Notes: generated by a model from the letters alone, not told the origin. A stretch of DNA of 64,000 bases from Rodentibacter haemolyticus (GCF_015356115.1 NZ_CP063056.1:1922001-1986000); one strand, 5' to 3'; positions 52,823-62,483 are shown, counted from the stretch's first letter. Made by a program: numbers and translations.

Positions 52823-54946
52823 ATGAATTTTACTGAACAGCAAGATTGCGGATTATATGCCTTACAAATTTTAGCTCAATATCATAATATTGCAATTAAT
52901 CCGGAAGAAATAAAACATAAATTTGATCTTGATGGGAAAGGTTTAGATATTACGGCTTGGTTATTAGCGGCTAAATCTTTAGAACTTAGAGCCAAAAAAG
53001 TAAAGAAATCTATAGAGCGCTTAGACTTTATTTATTTACCTGCATTAATTTGGCGAAATGACGGTAAGCACTTTATTCTAACAAAAATTAATAAGGCAAC
53101 GGATCAATATCTGATTTTTGATTTAGTACAACATAATGCTAGGATACTTACAAAAGAGGAATTTCAGCAAGCTTATGAGGGAAATGTAATTCTTATTACT
53201 TCTCGTGCCTCAATAATCGGAAAATTAGCAAAATTTGATTTTACTTGGTTTATTCCAGCTGTCATTAAATATCGAAAGATATTTATAGAAACGCTCGTTG
53301 TTTCTATTTTCTTACAATTATTTGCATTAATTACACCGCTTTTCTTCCAAGTGGTAATGGATAAAGTACTTGTTCATCGAGGGTTTTCTACCCTGAATAT
53401 CATTACGTTCTCACTGGCAATCGTCGTATTATTTGAGATTGTATTAAATGGTTTACGCACTTATATTTTTGCTCATAGTACCAGTCGAATTGATGTTGAA
53501 TTAGGAGCAAAACTTTTTCGACACCTACTCGCATTACCCATATCGTATTTTGAAAATCGTCGTGTTGGAGATACCGTTGCTCGAGTCAGGGAATTAGATC
53601 AAATTCGTAATTTTCTGACAGGACAAGCACTAACTTCTATTTTGGATTTACTGTTTTCCTTCATATTTTTTGCCGTAATGTGGTATTACAGCCCCAAATT
53701 AACACTTGTTATTTTATTTTCTTTACCTTTTTATGCAGGTTGGTCTATTTTTATTAGTCCTATTTTACGTCGTCGTTTAGATGAAAAATTTGCTCGAAAC
53801 GCAGATAACCAATCTTTTTTAGTAGAGTCCGTTACTGCGATAAATACGATCAAATCAATGGCGGTTTCTCCTCAAATGACTCAAATTTGGGATAAACAAT
53901 TAGCGGGCTATGTTGCCGCAGGCTTTAAAGTAACGACATTAGCAACTATCGGGCAGCAAGGAATCCAATTAATTCAAAAAGCTGTAATGGTCATTAATTT
54001 ATGGTTAGGCGCTCATTTAGTAATATCCGGTGATCTGAGTATCGGTCAATTAATTGCATTCAATATGCTTGCCGGGCAGATTATTGCACCGGTAATACGA
54101 TTGGCTCAAATATGGCAAGATTTTCAGCAAGTTGGTATTTCCGTTAGCCGTTTAGGAGATGTTCTTAATTCACCAACAGAAAGTTACCAAGGAAAACTTG
54201 CTTTACCGGAAATTAAAGGCGATATCACATTTCGTAATATTCTTTTTCGTTATAAACCCGATGCCCCTTTAATTCTAAATAATGTCAATTTATCTATTCA
54301 ACAAGGGGAAGTAATTGGAATTGTCGGGCGTTCCGGTTCCGGAAAAAGTACACTCACAAAGTTAATTCAACGTTTTTACATTCCTGAAAACGGTCAAGTA
54401 TTGATTGATGGACATGATTTAGCCCTTGCTGATCCAAACTGGTTACGCAGACAAGTTGGTGTCGTATTACAAGATAACGTACTTCTGAATCGCAGTATTC
54501 GTGACAATATTGCCTTGAGCAATCCCGGAATGGCGATGGAAAAAATTATCAGTGCAGCAAAATTAGCCGGAGCTCACGAATTTATTTCAGAACTGAGAGA
54601 AGGATACAACACTTTAGTTGGAGAACAAGGTGCCGGCTTATCTGGCGGACAACGACAACGCATTGCCATTGCAAGAGCATTGGTTAATAACCCTAAAATT
54701 CTGATTTTTGATGAAGCGACAAGTGCCTTAGATTATGAATCAGAACATATCATTATGCGTAATATGCATCAGATTTGTAAAAATCGAACGGTGATTATTA
54801 TTGCACATCGTTTATCCACAGTAAAAAACGCAGATCGGATCATTGTAATGGAAAAAGGACAAATTGTAGAGCAAGGTAAACATAAAGAATTATTATTAAA
54901 TCCTGAAGGCCTATACCATTATTTATATCAACTACAATCAGATTAA
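52823..54946 (+). CDS. RTX toxin ABC exporter (HlyB/ApxB family)
   Basis: A 707-residue inner-membrane ATPase of a type I secretion system. An N-terminal C39 peptidase-like domain (residues 1-~125), six-helix membrane domain, then the ATPase with Walker A GRSGSGKST (~502-510), signature LSGGQRQRIAIARAL and Walker B ILIFDEATSALD. Identity to HlyB/ApxIB is very high by eye. Notably residue 9 is Cys (QQDCGLYAL) where HlyB has Tyr; His83 (GKHFIL) and Asp100 are also present. It works with the D protein and a TolC-like channel, which is not in this window. Confidence 0.96.
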   Translation: MNFTEQQDCGLYALQILAQYHNIAINPEEIKHKFDLDGKGLDITAWLLAAKSLELRAKKVKKSIERLDFIYLPALIWRNDGKHFILTKINKATDQYLIFDLVQHNARILTKEEFQQAYEGNVILITSRASIIGKLAKFDFTWFIPAVIKYRKIFIETLVVSIFLQLFALITPLFFQVVMDKVLVHRGFSTLNIITFSLAIVVLFEIVLNGLRTYIFAHSTSRIDVELGAKLFRHLLALPISYFENRRVGDTVARVRELDQIRNFLTGQALTSILDLLFSFIFFAVMWYYSPKLTLVILFSLPFYAGWSIFISPILRRRLDEKFARNADNQSFLVESVTAINTIKSMAVSPQMTQIWDKQLAGYVAAGFKVTTLATIGQQGIQLIQKAVMVINLWLGAHLVISGDLSIGQLIAFNMLAGQIIAPVIRLAQIWQDFQQVGISVSRLGDVLNSPTESYQGKLALPEIKGDITFRNILFRYKPDAPLILNNVNLSIQQGEVIGIVGRSGSGKSTLTKLIQRFYIPENGQVLIDGHDLALADPNWLRRQVGVVLQDNVLLNRSIRDNIALSNPGMAMEKIISAAKLAGAHEFISELREGYNTLVGEQGAGLSGGQRQRIAIARALVNNPKILIFDEATSALDYESEHIIMRNMHQICKNRTVIIIAHRLSTVKNADRIIVMEKGQIVEQGKHKELLLNPEGLYHYLYQLQSD

Positions 54947-54969
54947 AATATATTATAAAGAGGAGAAAC

Positions 54970-56406
54970 ATGAAAACATGGCTAATGGGCGTTTATGAAT
55001 TTTTCTTACGTTATAGAAGCATATGGCGTGATACTTGGAAAATTCGGCATGAACTTGATAGCCCGATTCGAGAAAAAGATGAACATGAGTTTTTACCTGC
55101 TCATTTGGAATTAATTGAAACACCGGTTTCAAAAAAACCAAGGGCAATAGCCTATTTTATTATGGCTTTTTTAGTACTTGCACTCATTTTATCTATTTGG
55201 GGGAAAGTTGAAATCGTTGCAACGGCAGGAGGAAAGCTTGTTTATAATGGGCATAGTAAGGAAATAAAGCCGATTGAAAATGCCATCGTCGATAAGATTC
55301 TGGTTCAAGAAGGGGATAAAGTGCAACAAGGAGATATACTCCTAAAATTAACCGCACTTGGTGCAGATGCAGATGCCCTAAAAACACATTCCTCTTTACA
55401 ACAAATGAAGCTGGAACAATATCGTTATCAGCTTTTATCCCAAGCAATTGAAAAAGGTTACCTTCCCCCTTTTGAATTGCCTAAAGAGAGAATATTTGAA
55501 GATCTTGATGAAAATACGAAGTTAAGCTTGAAAAGCTTAGTTGAAGAACAATTTTCAACTTGGCAAAAACAAAAACGCCAAAAAGCGTTAAATTTAACAA
55601 AAAAAGAAGCTGAAAAACTTACCGCTTTAGCAAGAATAAAGCGTTACGAAGGAGTATCAAAAATTGAAAAAAGTCGATTAAATGATTTCAAAATTCTATT
55701 AAAAGAAAAATCAGTCTCTAAACATGCAGTTCTTGAACAAGAGAATAAGTATCTAGAAGCCATTAACGAGCTTGCTGTATATCAATCTCAGTTACAGCAA
55801 ATAGAAAATGAAATTTTATTGGCGAAAGAAGAGTATGAGCTCGTTACGCAATTATTCAAAAATGAAGTATTGGATAAATTACGTCAGGTAACAGATAATA
55901 TAAAAATCTCAAGGCTGGAGTTAGATAAAAATAAACAGCGCCAACAAGCATCCGTAATTAAGGCGCCTGTATCGGGCAAAATCCAACAACTTAAAACACA
56001 CACTGAAGGAGGCGTGGTAACCACTGCAGAAACTCTAATGGTTATTGTACCTGAAGAGGACACCTTAGAAGTTGTTGCTTTAATTCCAAATAAAGATATT
56101 GGGTTTGTGAATCAAGGCCAGGAGGCTATTATAAAGTTAGAAGCATTTCCTTATACGCGTTATGGCTATTTAACGGGAAAAGTTAAAAATATCAATTTAG
56201 ATGCGATTGAACATCAACAGCTTGGATTAGTGTTCAGTACAATTATTAGTATTGATAAAAATACTTTATTTGCAAAAGATAAAGAAATTGCTTTAACCTC
56301 CGGGATGGCTGTAACCGCAGAGATAAAAACAGGTATGCGCACAGTAATTAGTTACCTACTTAGTCCATTAGAAGAGTCCTTTAGTGAGGGGCTGCGTGAG
56401 CGTTAG
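54970..56406 (+). CDS. RTX secretion membrane-fusion protein (HlyD/ApxD family)
   Basis: A 478-residue periplasmic adaptor. A short cytoplasmic N-terminus is followed by one membrane helix (about residues 59-78), a barrel-sandwich start (GGKLVYNGHSKEIKPIENA), a long coiled-coil region (about 150-330), a lipoyl half VIKAPVSGKIQQL and a beta-barrel end SGMAVTAEIKTGMRT typical of HlyD. An exact uptake core lies in it (55351), the only one seen in the whole RTX operon. Confidence 0.96.
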   Translation: MKTWLMGVYEFFLRYRSIWRDTWKIRHELDSPIREKDEHEFLPAHLELIETPVSKKPRAIAYFIMAFLVLALILSIWGKVEIVATAGGKLVYNGHSKEIKPIENAIVDKILVQEGDKVQQGDILLKLTALGADADALKTHSSLQQMKLEQYRYQLLSQAIEKGYLPPFELPKERIFEDLDENTKLSLKSLVEEQFSTWQKQKRQKALNLTKKEAEKLTALARIKRYEGVSKIEKSRLNDFKILLKEKSVSKHAVLEQENKYLEAINELAVYQSQLQQIENEILLAKEEYELVTQLFKNEVLDKLRQVTDNIKISRLELDKNKQRQQASVIKAPVSGKIQQLKTHTEGGVVTTAETLMVIVPEEDTLEVVALIPNKDIGFVNQGQEAIIKLEAFPYTRYGYLTGKVKNINLDAIEHQQLGLVFSTIISIDKNTLFAKDKEIALTSGMAVTAEIKTGMRTVISYLLSPLEESFSEGLRER

Positions 56407-56487
56407 GCTCTAAGGTCATTTCAGATAACTTGTTGAAGCAAAATAAATTGTTAGCACAAATGCTGATCCATTGATTATTATAGAAAA

Positions 56488-56519
56488 GGGCAAGTTTTTA
56501 CTTGCCCTGATTTTTTTTT
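56488..56519. terminator. Bidirectional terminator between RTX D and ycaO
   Basis: GGGCAAG-TTTTTA-CTTGCCC followed by a run of nine T on the plus strand; on the minus strand the stem is followed by TTTTCTAT. It lies between convergent genes. Confidence 0.88.
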
Positions 56520-58281
56520 ATTTCCAATTTTCACGCTTGGCTTTTTGTAACTTTTCGTAAGCATTTAGTAAGGCTTGATGTTCTTTGAAATTTTTCAATT
56601 CTTCATCGCTTGCGGATAAGTTATAGAACGGATTGCCTTCTTCAGCAACGGCAGCCCAAGCCTGTTGCACGGCATCTTTGCCATACATTTTTTCAAATAC
56701 GGGGCGATATTGCGCAGGTTTGCGATTTTCGTCCAAATGTAACTCAATAACACTGATTAAAGCCCGATAATAATTGACACGTTCTGCGGTGAATACGGAA
56801 CTATTCATATTCAATGTCCAATTTGCCCAGTCAAGTGCTTGTTCCAATTCGCCCACAGCGAGATGAAGCATGGATTTTAGTTCGCCTATGCGCAAGGTTG
56901 TCCAACCACTGTTTTTAGGGGCAACGATACCGATAAATTCACGAACACGGGTTGCATCATCAATACCTTGTGTGTCCAATTCTTCCAACAGTTCTTGGTA
57001 AGTTTCCGCATCATGATGCCAATTCGGTAAATCAAGTAAAATTTCGCGCCAGTCCATTCCCATATTGTTATTCGCATAAATAAGATCGTCGGCGGGATAA
57101 ATATCGGACATACCCGGCACGATAATACGGCAGGCATACACATCCAGATGTTGATAATCCATAATGTACACTTCTTTATTTTCCCCACGGAAAATTGCCA
57201 TAAGGTTGTTATATTCTTCTTGAGTTGTGCCGCTGAAGTCCCAATCGGCAAAGTCATAATCTGATTCTTGTTTGAACAGATCCCAAGAAATCAAGCCGCT
57301 TGAATCAATAAAGTGCGTTTCAAGATTGGCATGATCGGCAACATCATCATTATTGAAAGACGGTGGTGAAAACACATCTAAATCTTTCAAGCTACGACCT
57401 TGTAAAAGTTCCGTTACCGTACGTTCCAGGGCCACTTGAAAATTAGGATGCGCACCGAAAGAAGCAAAGCAAGTACCGTTATTTGGGTTTAATAACACAA
57501 CACAGATGACCGGATATTTACCGCCTAATGAAGCATCAAAGGCATAAATCGGAAAGCCTTCTTCTTCCAATTTTGTAATTGAGGCTTGAATGGACGGAAA
57601 GCGAGCCATCACATCGGTGGGAATTTCAGGCAAACTGATTGCTTCTGCAATGATTTTGTTTTTCACATAACGTTCAAACACTTCGGACAAACCTTGCACA
57701 CGCGCTTCAAATTTGGTGTTGCCGGCAGACATTCCGTTAGAGACATAAAGGTTTGCAATGATGCTTTGTGGGATATAAACGGTTTGGCTATCGGATTGAC
57801 GCACATAAGGCAATGCCACAATACCGCGCGCATCATTACCGGATTGTAAATCTACTAATAATTCCGGCGTGAGTTCACTGTTGGGATCGAAATAGTTCAA
57901 TAAATAATCGTCTAAAATGCCTTCCGGTAACATCGAGTCATCTTTGATCGGAAACCATTTTTCATTCGGATAATGTACAAAATCGCCGTTTGCAATGCTT
58001 TGCCCCAAATAGAAATCGGCGAAGAAATAATTGGTGGAAAGGCGTTCAAAATACTCGCCAAGGGCAGAGGCTAAGGCGGCTTTTTTGCTTGCCCCTTTAC
58101 CGTTTGAAAAGCATTGCGGGCAATTTTTATCACGAATATGTACCGACCATACATTCGGCACAGGGTTGAGCCAAGAGGCTTCTTCTATATTAAAACCAAG
58201 TGCGGTCAATTTTTGTTGAAATGTTGAAATGCTGTCTTCCAATGCGGCATCTTTACCTGGAATAAAAGTTTGTTCGCTCAT
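56518..58281 (-). CDS. ycaO: YcaO family protein (RimO/S12 methylthiotransferase accessory type)
   Basis: A 587-residue stand-alone YcaO ATPase. The N-terminal region contains FSNGKGASKKAALASALGEY with the ATP-binding glutamates EYFER, and a second cluster ARVQGLSEVFERYV (its EVFER motif). The C-terminal TPR-like part matches E. coli YcaO (586 residues), which supports methylthiolation of ribosomal protein S12 by RimO. No substrate peptide or dehydrogenase gene is nearby, so this is not a thiazole/oxazole peptide cluster. Confidence 0.93.
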   Translation of the reverse strand: MSEQTFIPGKDAALEDSISTFQQKLTALGFNIEEASWLNPVPNVWSVHIRDKNCPQCFSNGKGASKKAALASALGEYFERLSTNYFFADFYLGQSIANGDFVHYPNEKWFPIKDDSMLPEGILDDYLLNYFDPNSELTPELLVDLQSGNDARGIVALPYVRQSDSQTVYIPQSIIANLYVSNGMSAGNTKFEARVQGLSEVFERYVKNKIIAEAISLPEIPTDVMARFPSIQASITKLEEEGFPIYAFDASLGGKYPVICVVLLNPNNGTCFASFGAHPNFQVALERTVTELLQGRSLKDLDVFSPPSFNNDDVADHANLETHFIDSSGLISWDLFKQESDYDFADWDFSGTTQEEYNNLMAIFRGENKEVYIMDYQHLDVYACRIIVPGMSDIYPADDLIYANNNMGMDWREILLDLPNWHHDAETYQELLEELDTQGIDDATRVREFIGIVAPKNSGWTTLRIGELKSMLHLAVGELEQALDWANWTLNMNSSVFTAERVNYYRALISVIELHLDENRKPAQYRPVFEKMYGKDAVQQAWAAVAEEGNPFYNLSASDEELKNFKEHQALLNAYEKLQKAKRENWK

Positions 58282-58449
58282 AATGGATCTCTATCAGAAA
58301 AAGAACGAGCATAATAGGGAAGTTTCTCGGGGTTATCAAGCTTAAAGTTTATCACTTGTTTTCAGGCGGATTTAAGCGTAAATTGTCCCTGTCCGAAATG
58401 ATTTTCGACAAACGACCCGATGATGAAATATTAATCCGAATAGGAGGAG

Positions 58450-58791
58450 ATGATGGCGCAAGGATTTTATGAATTAAAAACAGCAAAAGACGGTCAATTT
58501 ATGTTTAATTTGAAAGCGACAAACGGACAAATTATTTTGACCAGTGAGCTTTATAAAACAAAAGCCTCTGCATTAAATGGGATTGCTTCCGTACAAAAGA
58601 ATGGTATTGAAGCAAAGAATTTTGAATATCGTGTTGCTAAAAATGAAAAACCTTATTTCGTTTTGAAAGCGGCAAACCATCAAGAAATTGGTCGCAGCCA
58701 GTATTATTCTTCACAAGCCGCCGCAGAGAAGGGCGTTGAATCTGTCATAAATAACGCTTCCTCTGAAACGATTAAAGAAGTCGAAGAATAG
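58450..58791 (+). CDS. yegP: YegP family protein (DUF1508)
   Basis: A 113-residue protein (112 if the second ATG at 58453 is used) with two tandem DUF1508 repeats, GFYELKTAKDGQFMFNLKAT and FEYRVAKNEKPYFVLKA. An excellent SD, AGGAGG, precedes it. Cytoplasmic, function unknown. It is divergent from ycaO. Confidence 0.9.
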   Translation: MMAQGFYELKTAKDGQFMFNLKATNGQIILTSELYKTKASALNGIASVQKNGIEAKNFEYRVAKNEKPYFVLKAANHQEIGRSQYYSSQAAAEKGVESVINNASSETIKEVEE

Positions 58792-58795
58792 TGGG

Positions 58796-59500
58796 TTATT
58801 TACCCTTGATTTCTTTAAACGCACTTGCCGGCTCTAAAAATGCCGGCATTTTTGACCGCACTTTTTCTGTATTGAATGTGAGAGGGGTGAGGCGTTTTTG
58901 TGCCACAATTAGGGTTAAGGGGGAAAATAAGGTTGAATAAGTTTCTTTAATAGAAAGATTTTTTTGCTCTAGAATTTCAAAATTGAGCAGTTCCAACCAA
59001 TCTGCTATTCGCCAAATAGGATATTTCCGAAAAGGGAAATCGCCAAGTTTTCGTTTAAAAATCAATGGGCTTATCGGATTAAATAAGGAAAGAAAAATCC
59101 AACCGTCATCGCTTAATACGCGATGTACCTCTCTTAGCATTTGATGGGGATCTTGGGCGAAATTGAGCGTATTTGCTAGAAAGCAGGCGTGAATTTCCTC
59201 TTGAATCAATGGAAGTGCCGTTAATTCGGCTTGAATTAAACTATCACTATGCGTTAAAAGTGCGGTTAAATTCGGCGATATTTTTTCACTGATAAGTATT
59301 TGATGACGCATAGGTAACGGCGTTTGTACTTCCGCACTTAATGCGCCCAGTTTTAAAATTTGGCAACCTAAAATTTTTGCTAACCAAGGCTCAAAAGCCC
59401 GTTGTAATGCGTTACAATATGCCTCACCTTGTGGCAACTGTTGCCAACCTGTCGGGGTGAAAAATGTATGTTTTGCTTTTGCTTGTAAATTAATAAACAT
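58796..59500 (-). CDS. SAM-dependent methyltransferase (YafS-like)
   Basis: A 234-residue class I methyltransferase. The SAM region is degenerate (LGCQILKLGALSAEV), while the later HACFLANTLNFAQDPHQMLR and REVHRVLSDDGWIFLSLFNP match the YafS group, a UbiE/BioC-like family. It is divergent from gloB with 26 nt between starts, the same pairing as yafS-gloB in E. coli. Substrate unknown. Confidence 0.8.
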   Translation of the reverse strand: MFINLQAKAKHTFFTPTGWQQLPQGEAYCNALQRAFEPWLAKILGCQILKLGALSAEVQTPLPMRHQILISEKISPNLTALLTHSDSLIQAELTALPLIQEEIHACFLANTLNFAQDPHQMLREVHRVLSDDGWIFLSLFNPISPLIFKRKLGDFPFRKYPIWRIADWLELLNFEILEQKNLSIKETYSTLFSPLTLIVAQKRLTPLTFNTEKVRSKMPAFLEPASAFKEIKGK

Positions 59501-59526
59501 TGAATATCCAAATTGAAAGAGGAAGT

Positions 59527-60228
59527 ATGCTGGTCGCTTTGCCTGCGTTGAATGACAACTATATTTGGCTTTATCAACGAGAAAATTTTCCCCTCATTAT
59601 TGTCGATTTACCCGAAACGGACAAGCTCTTTGCGTGGCTTGATAACCATAATTTGCCGATTGAAGCGGTGTTACTTACTCACGAACATCATGATCACACG
59701 CAAGGTGTGGCGGTATTTAAGGCGCGTTATCCGAACGTACCGATTTACGGTTCTCAAGAATGTGCGGAAAAAGGGGCGACACACATTGTAAATGAGGGAG
59801 ATATTATTACACCGAATTATCATATTCAGGTTATTCCAACCGGCGGGCATACCGCCCAACACGTGAGTTTTTTACTGGATAATCATTTATTTTGTGGTGA
59901 CGCGTTATTTTCTGCCGGTTGCGGTCGGGTGTTCACCGGGAATTATGAACAAATGTTTGAGGGATTACAGCGTTTAAATATGTTGCCTGATGAAACCCTC
60001 ATCTGCTCGGGACATGAATATACTTTGAGCAATTTGGATTTTGCAGAAACCGTAGTGATTGATAAAAGTGCGGTTAAAAATCACCGTGTTTTGGTGGAAA
60101 GTTTACTTGAGAAAGGAAAACCGAGTTTACCAAGCACATTGAAATTGGAAAAACGCATTAATCCTTTTTTACAGGCAAAAGATTTAGAAATCTTTACGGC
60201 ACTGCGAAAGGCTAAAGATATATTCTAA
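59527..60228 (+). CDS. gloB: Hydroxyacylglutathione hydrolase (glyoxalase II)
   Basis: A 233-residue metallo-beta-lactamase-fold enzyme that hydrolyses S-lactoylglutathione in methylglyoxal detoxification. The metal motif THEHHDHTQG, further His in GGHTAQHVS, Asp in FCGDALFSAGCGR and CSGHEY are all present. The start MLVALPALNDNYIW at 59527 follows AGAGGAAG; the upstream in-frame ATG overlaps the divergent gene's start and is rejected. Confidence 0.96.
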   Translation: MLVALPALNDNYIWLYQRENFPLIIVDLPETDKLFAWLDNHNLPIEAVLLTHEHHDHTQGVAVFKARYPNVPIYGSQECAEKGATHIVNEGDIITPNYHIQVIPTGGHTAQHVSFLLDNHLFCGDALFSAGCGRVFTGNYEQMFEGLQRLNMLPDETLICSGHEYTLSNLDFAETVVIDKSAVKNHRVLVESLLEKGKPSLPSTLKLEKRINPFLQAKDLEIFTALRKAKDIF

Positions 60229-60357
60229 CCCTTTCAGGTTATTCTTAAAGGATTGTTTCGCCTTGATTTGCTCAATGGACCGCAATTCATTAAAATAGCG
60301 CACAGTTTTTTATTTTTCTCCGTACTAAAAAAAGTGCGGTTATTTTTGAACCTATTT

Positions 60358-61680
60358 ATGACCCTTCTTGTTCTTGGTATTAATCATAAAACCGCTTCTG
60401 TTGCCGTTCGTGAAAAGGTCGCTTTTTCAGATGAAAAGCGAAATCTCGCTTTGCAACAAATTCAAGTGCAAAACCTTGCGGAAGGAGCGGTCATTCTTTC
60501 AACCTGTAATCGTACGGAAGTGTATTTACATCATCGTCAGATTTCCCCTCAAGAATGTGATAAATGGCGGGAAAGGGTGGAAAAATGGTTTGCCGAGATT
60601 CATCAGCTTCCTTTGACGGAGCTTGCTCCCTGTATTTATGCGCATCAAAATCAGCAAGCCGCACAGCATTTAATGCGGGTGGCATGCGGTTTAGATTCAT
60701 TGATCTTGGGAGAACCTCAAATTCTCGGGCAAGTAAAACAGGCTTTTCAGATTACGGAAGAGCATTATCAAAATGCGCATTTATCCCTTTCCGGTGAACT
60801 TTCCCGATTGTTCCAAAAAACCTTTTCGACAGCAAAACGGGTACGTACCGAAACCAATATCGGCGAAAGTGCGGTATCTGTTGCGTATGCCGCTTGTAGC
60901 TTAGCCCGTCAAATTTTTGAATCATTACGTGATTTAAATATCTTGTTAGTGGGAGCGGGAGAAACCATTGAGTTGGTCAGCCGCCATTTATTGCGTCATG
61001 GCGTAAAAAAATTGATGATTTCCAACCGCACTTTGGCAAGAGCCGAACAATTGGTAGAAAAACTTGCATCGGATACGCCTATTGATGTGTTTTCCTTAGA
61101 TACTTTGCAAGAGGCATTGAATCAAGCGGATATTGTTATCAGTTCAACAGGCAGCCCGAATGTGTTGATTGGTCAAGAAATGGTGAAAACGGCACAGAAA
61201 AAACGCCATTATGCGCCGATGTTGTTGGTCGATATCGCTGTTCCGCGTGATATTGATGAAACAGTGGCGAAACTGGATAGCGTTTATCATTACACGGTGG
61301 ACGACTTACAAGATATTATCCGGCGGAATTTAAGCCAACGGGAAGAGGCTTCTATACAGGCTGAGAAAATCATTGCTCAGGAATGTGCGGATTTCTTTGA
61401 GTGGTTGAAGGTACGCCAGTTTTCCAATTTGATTAGACATTATCGTGAAAATGCCGAACATACACGCCAAGATTTGTTAGAAAAAGCATTACAGCATTTA
61501 CAACAGGGGGGGAATGCAGAGGTCGTCTTGCAAGAACTAAGCTATAAATTAATGAATAAATTGATTCATACCCCAACGCAAACAATGCAATCAATGATGA
61601 AAGCCGGTAATGCGGAAGGATTGCATTTATTTTCTAGTACGCTAAATTTCCCCTCTTCTTTTGATGATAAAAACACCTAA
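60358..61680 (+). CDS. hemA: Glutamyl-tRNA reductase
   Basis: A 440-residue NADPH enzyme, first step of C5-pathway heme synthesis. It starts MTLLVLGINHKTASVAVREK at 60358, has the active-site Cys in LSTCNRTEVY, the signature HLMRVACGLDSLILGEPQIL and the NADPH motif VGAGETIEL. A longer open frame upstream covers an uptake sequence and is not coding. A G7 tract lies at 61506-61512 in the reading frame. Its 3' end overlaps the next gene by 17 nt. Confidence 0.97.
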   Translation: MTLLVLGINHKTASVAVREKVAFSDEKRNLALQQIQVQNLAEGAVILSTCNRTEVYLHHRQISPQECDKWRERVEKWFAEIHQLPLTELAPCIYAHQNQQAAQHLMRVACGLDSLILGEPQILGQVKQAFQITEEHYQNAHLSLSGELSRLFQKTFSTAKRVRTETNIGESAVSVAYAACSLARQIFESLRDLNILLVGAGETIELVSRHLLRHGVKKLMISNRTLARAEQLVEKLASDTPIDVFSLDTLQEALNQADIVISSTGSPNVLIGQEMVKTAQKKRHYAPMLLVDIAVPRDIDETVAKLDSVYHYTVDDLQDIIRRNLSQREEASIQAEKIIAQECADFFEWLKVRQFSNLIRHYRENAEHTRQDLLEKALQHLQQGGNAEVVLQELSYKLMNKLIHTPTQTMQSMMKAGNAEGLHLFSSTLNFPSSFDDKNT

Positions 61681-62395
61681 ATTTTTAACCGCACTTTGTG
61701 GCGTTCTCCCTTTCCTCGTATCGGCGGAATATCGAACCTTTACCGATGATAATGTTACTTATGGGGTTTTTCACGCAAAACCGGAAGAAGTGCGTTTTCA
61801 CTGGCGGGATAGTGAGGGGAAAGCCTATCGTTCGCTGACAAATTTAAAGCGTGCGTTGGAAAAGGATTATCAAGTAAAGATGATTATGAATGCCGGTATT
61901 TATAGTAAAAAGAATGAGCCGGCGGGATTATGGATTGAAAATAGTAAAATCTTAAACCCGTTAAATACGCGGCGGGGGAGTGGTAATTTTCACGTTCAGC
62001 CGAACGGCGTGTTTGCTTTGGTTGGAAAACAACCTTATATTCTTACGACCAAAGTCTATCAACAGAAAAACTTAAAGCCGACATTTGCAGTGCAATCCGG
62101 CCCGATGTTATTGATTAATGGAAAAATTAATCATCAATTTAAACCGACTTTAGAAAGCTATCATAAACGCAATGCCGTGTGTTTGGATAAGCAAAATCAA
62201 TTATTTTTTATTTTGACCGTACAAGGTCAGCCGAATCTCTATACTTTGAGTCGAGGGTTGCAAAAAATCGGTTGTTATAATGCACTCTATTTAGATGGTA
62301 CGATTTCGAATTGGTATATTCCCAATGCATTTAACAGCTTCCATTGGCATTACTTTGTCGGAATGATTTCTGTAACGGAAATGCATAAAAAATAA
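61664..62395 (+). CDS. Exported phosphodiester glycosidase family protein
   Basis: A 243-residue protein with a signal peptide (MIKTPKFLTALCGVLPFLVSA) and a NAGPA-like domain. The conserved MIMNAGIYSKKNEPAGLWIE, VQSGPMLLINGKINH and YNALYLDGTISNWY match the DUF2233/phosphodiester glycosidase family, related to the enzyme that uncovers mannose-6-phosphate in animals. It probably acts on a periplasmic glycan or phosphodiester; substrate unknown. The ATG at 61664 lies inside the end of hemA, suggesting coupled translation. Confidence 0.85.
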   Translation: MIKTPKFLTALCGVLPFLVSAEYRTFTDDNVTYGVFHAKPEEVRFHWRDSEGKAYRSLTNLKRALEKDYQVKMIMNAGIYSKKNEPAGLWIENSKILNPLNTRRGSGNFHVQPNGVFALVGKQPYILTTKVYQQKNLKPTFAVQSGPMLLINGKINHQFKPTLESYHKRNAVCLDKQNQLFFILTVQGQPNLYTLSRGLQKIGCYNALYLDGTISNWYIPNAFNSFHWHYFVGMISVTEMHKK

Positions 62396-62454
62396 CAAAA
62401 GCGTTTTTTTTATAAGCAAATAAACCTGAAATTTAGATTTTTTGAAAAAAATGA

Positions 62455-62483
62455 TTGACGAGATAAAGTCAAATCCGCATAAT
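62455..62483 (+). promoter_or_regulatory. Promoter of the tRNA-Met-Leu-Gln-Gln operon
   Basis: TTGACG (62455-62460) and CATAAT (62478-62483) with a 17-bp spacer, then ACGCCCC, a GC-rich discriminator typical of tRNA promoters. Confidence 0.75.

Noticed and set aside
56407..56487. Direct-repeat attachment site matching the tRNA-Lys 3' end beyond the RTX operon
   Set aside because: No copy of the T-arm/acceptor sequence is present there, and no integrase gene is nearby, so tRNA-targeted island integration is not supported.
56518..58281. YcaO as part of a thiazole/oxazole-modified peptide cluster beside the RTX operon
   Set aside because: Length and domains match the stand-alone E. coli YcaO; there is no precursor peptide, E1-like partner or dehydrogenase nearby.
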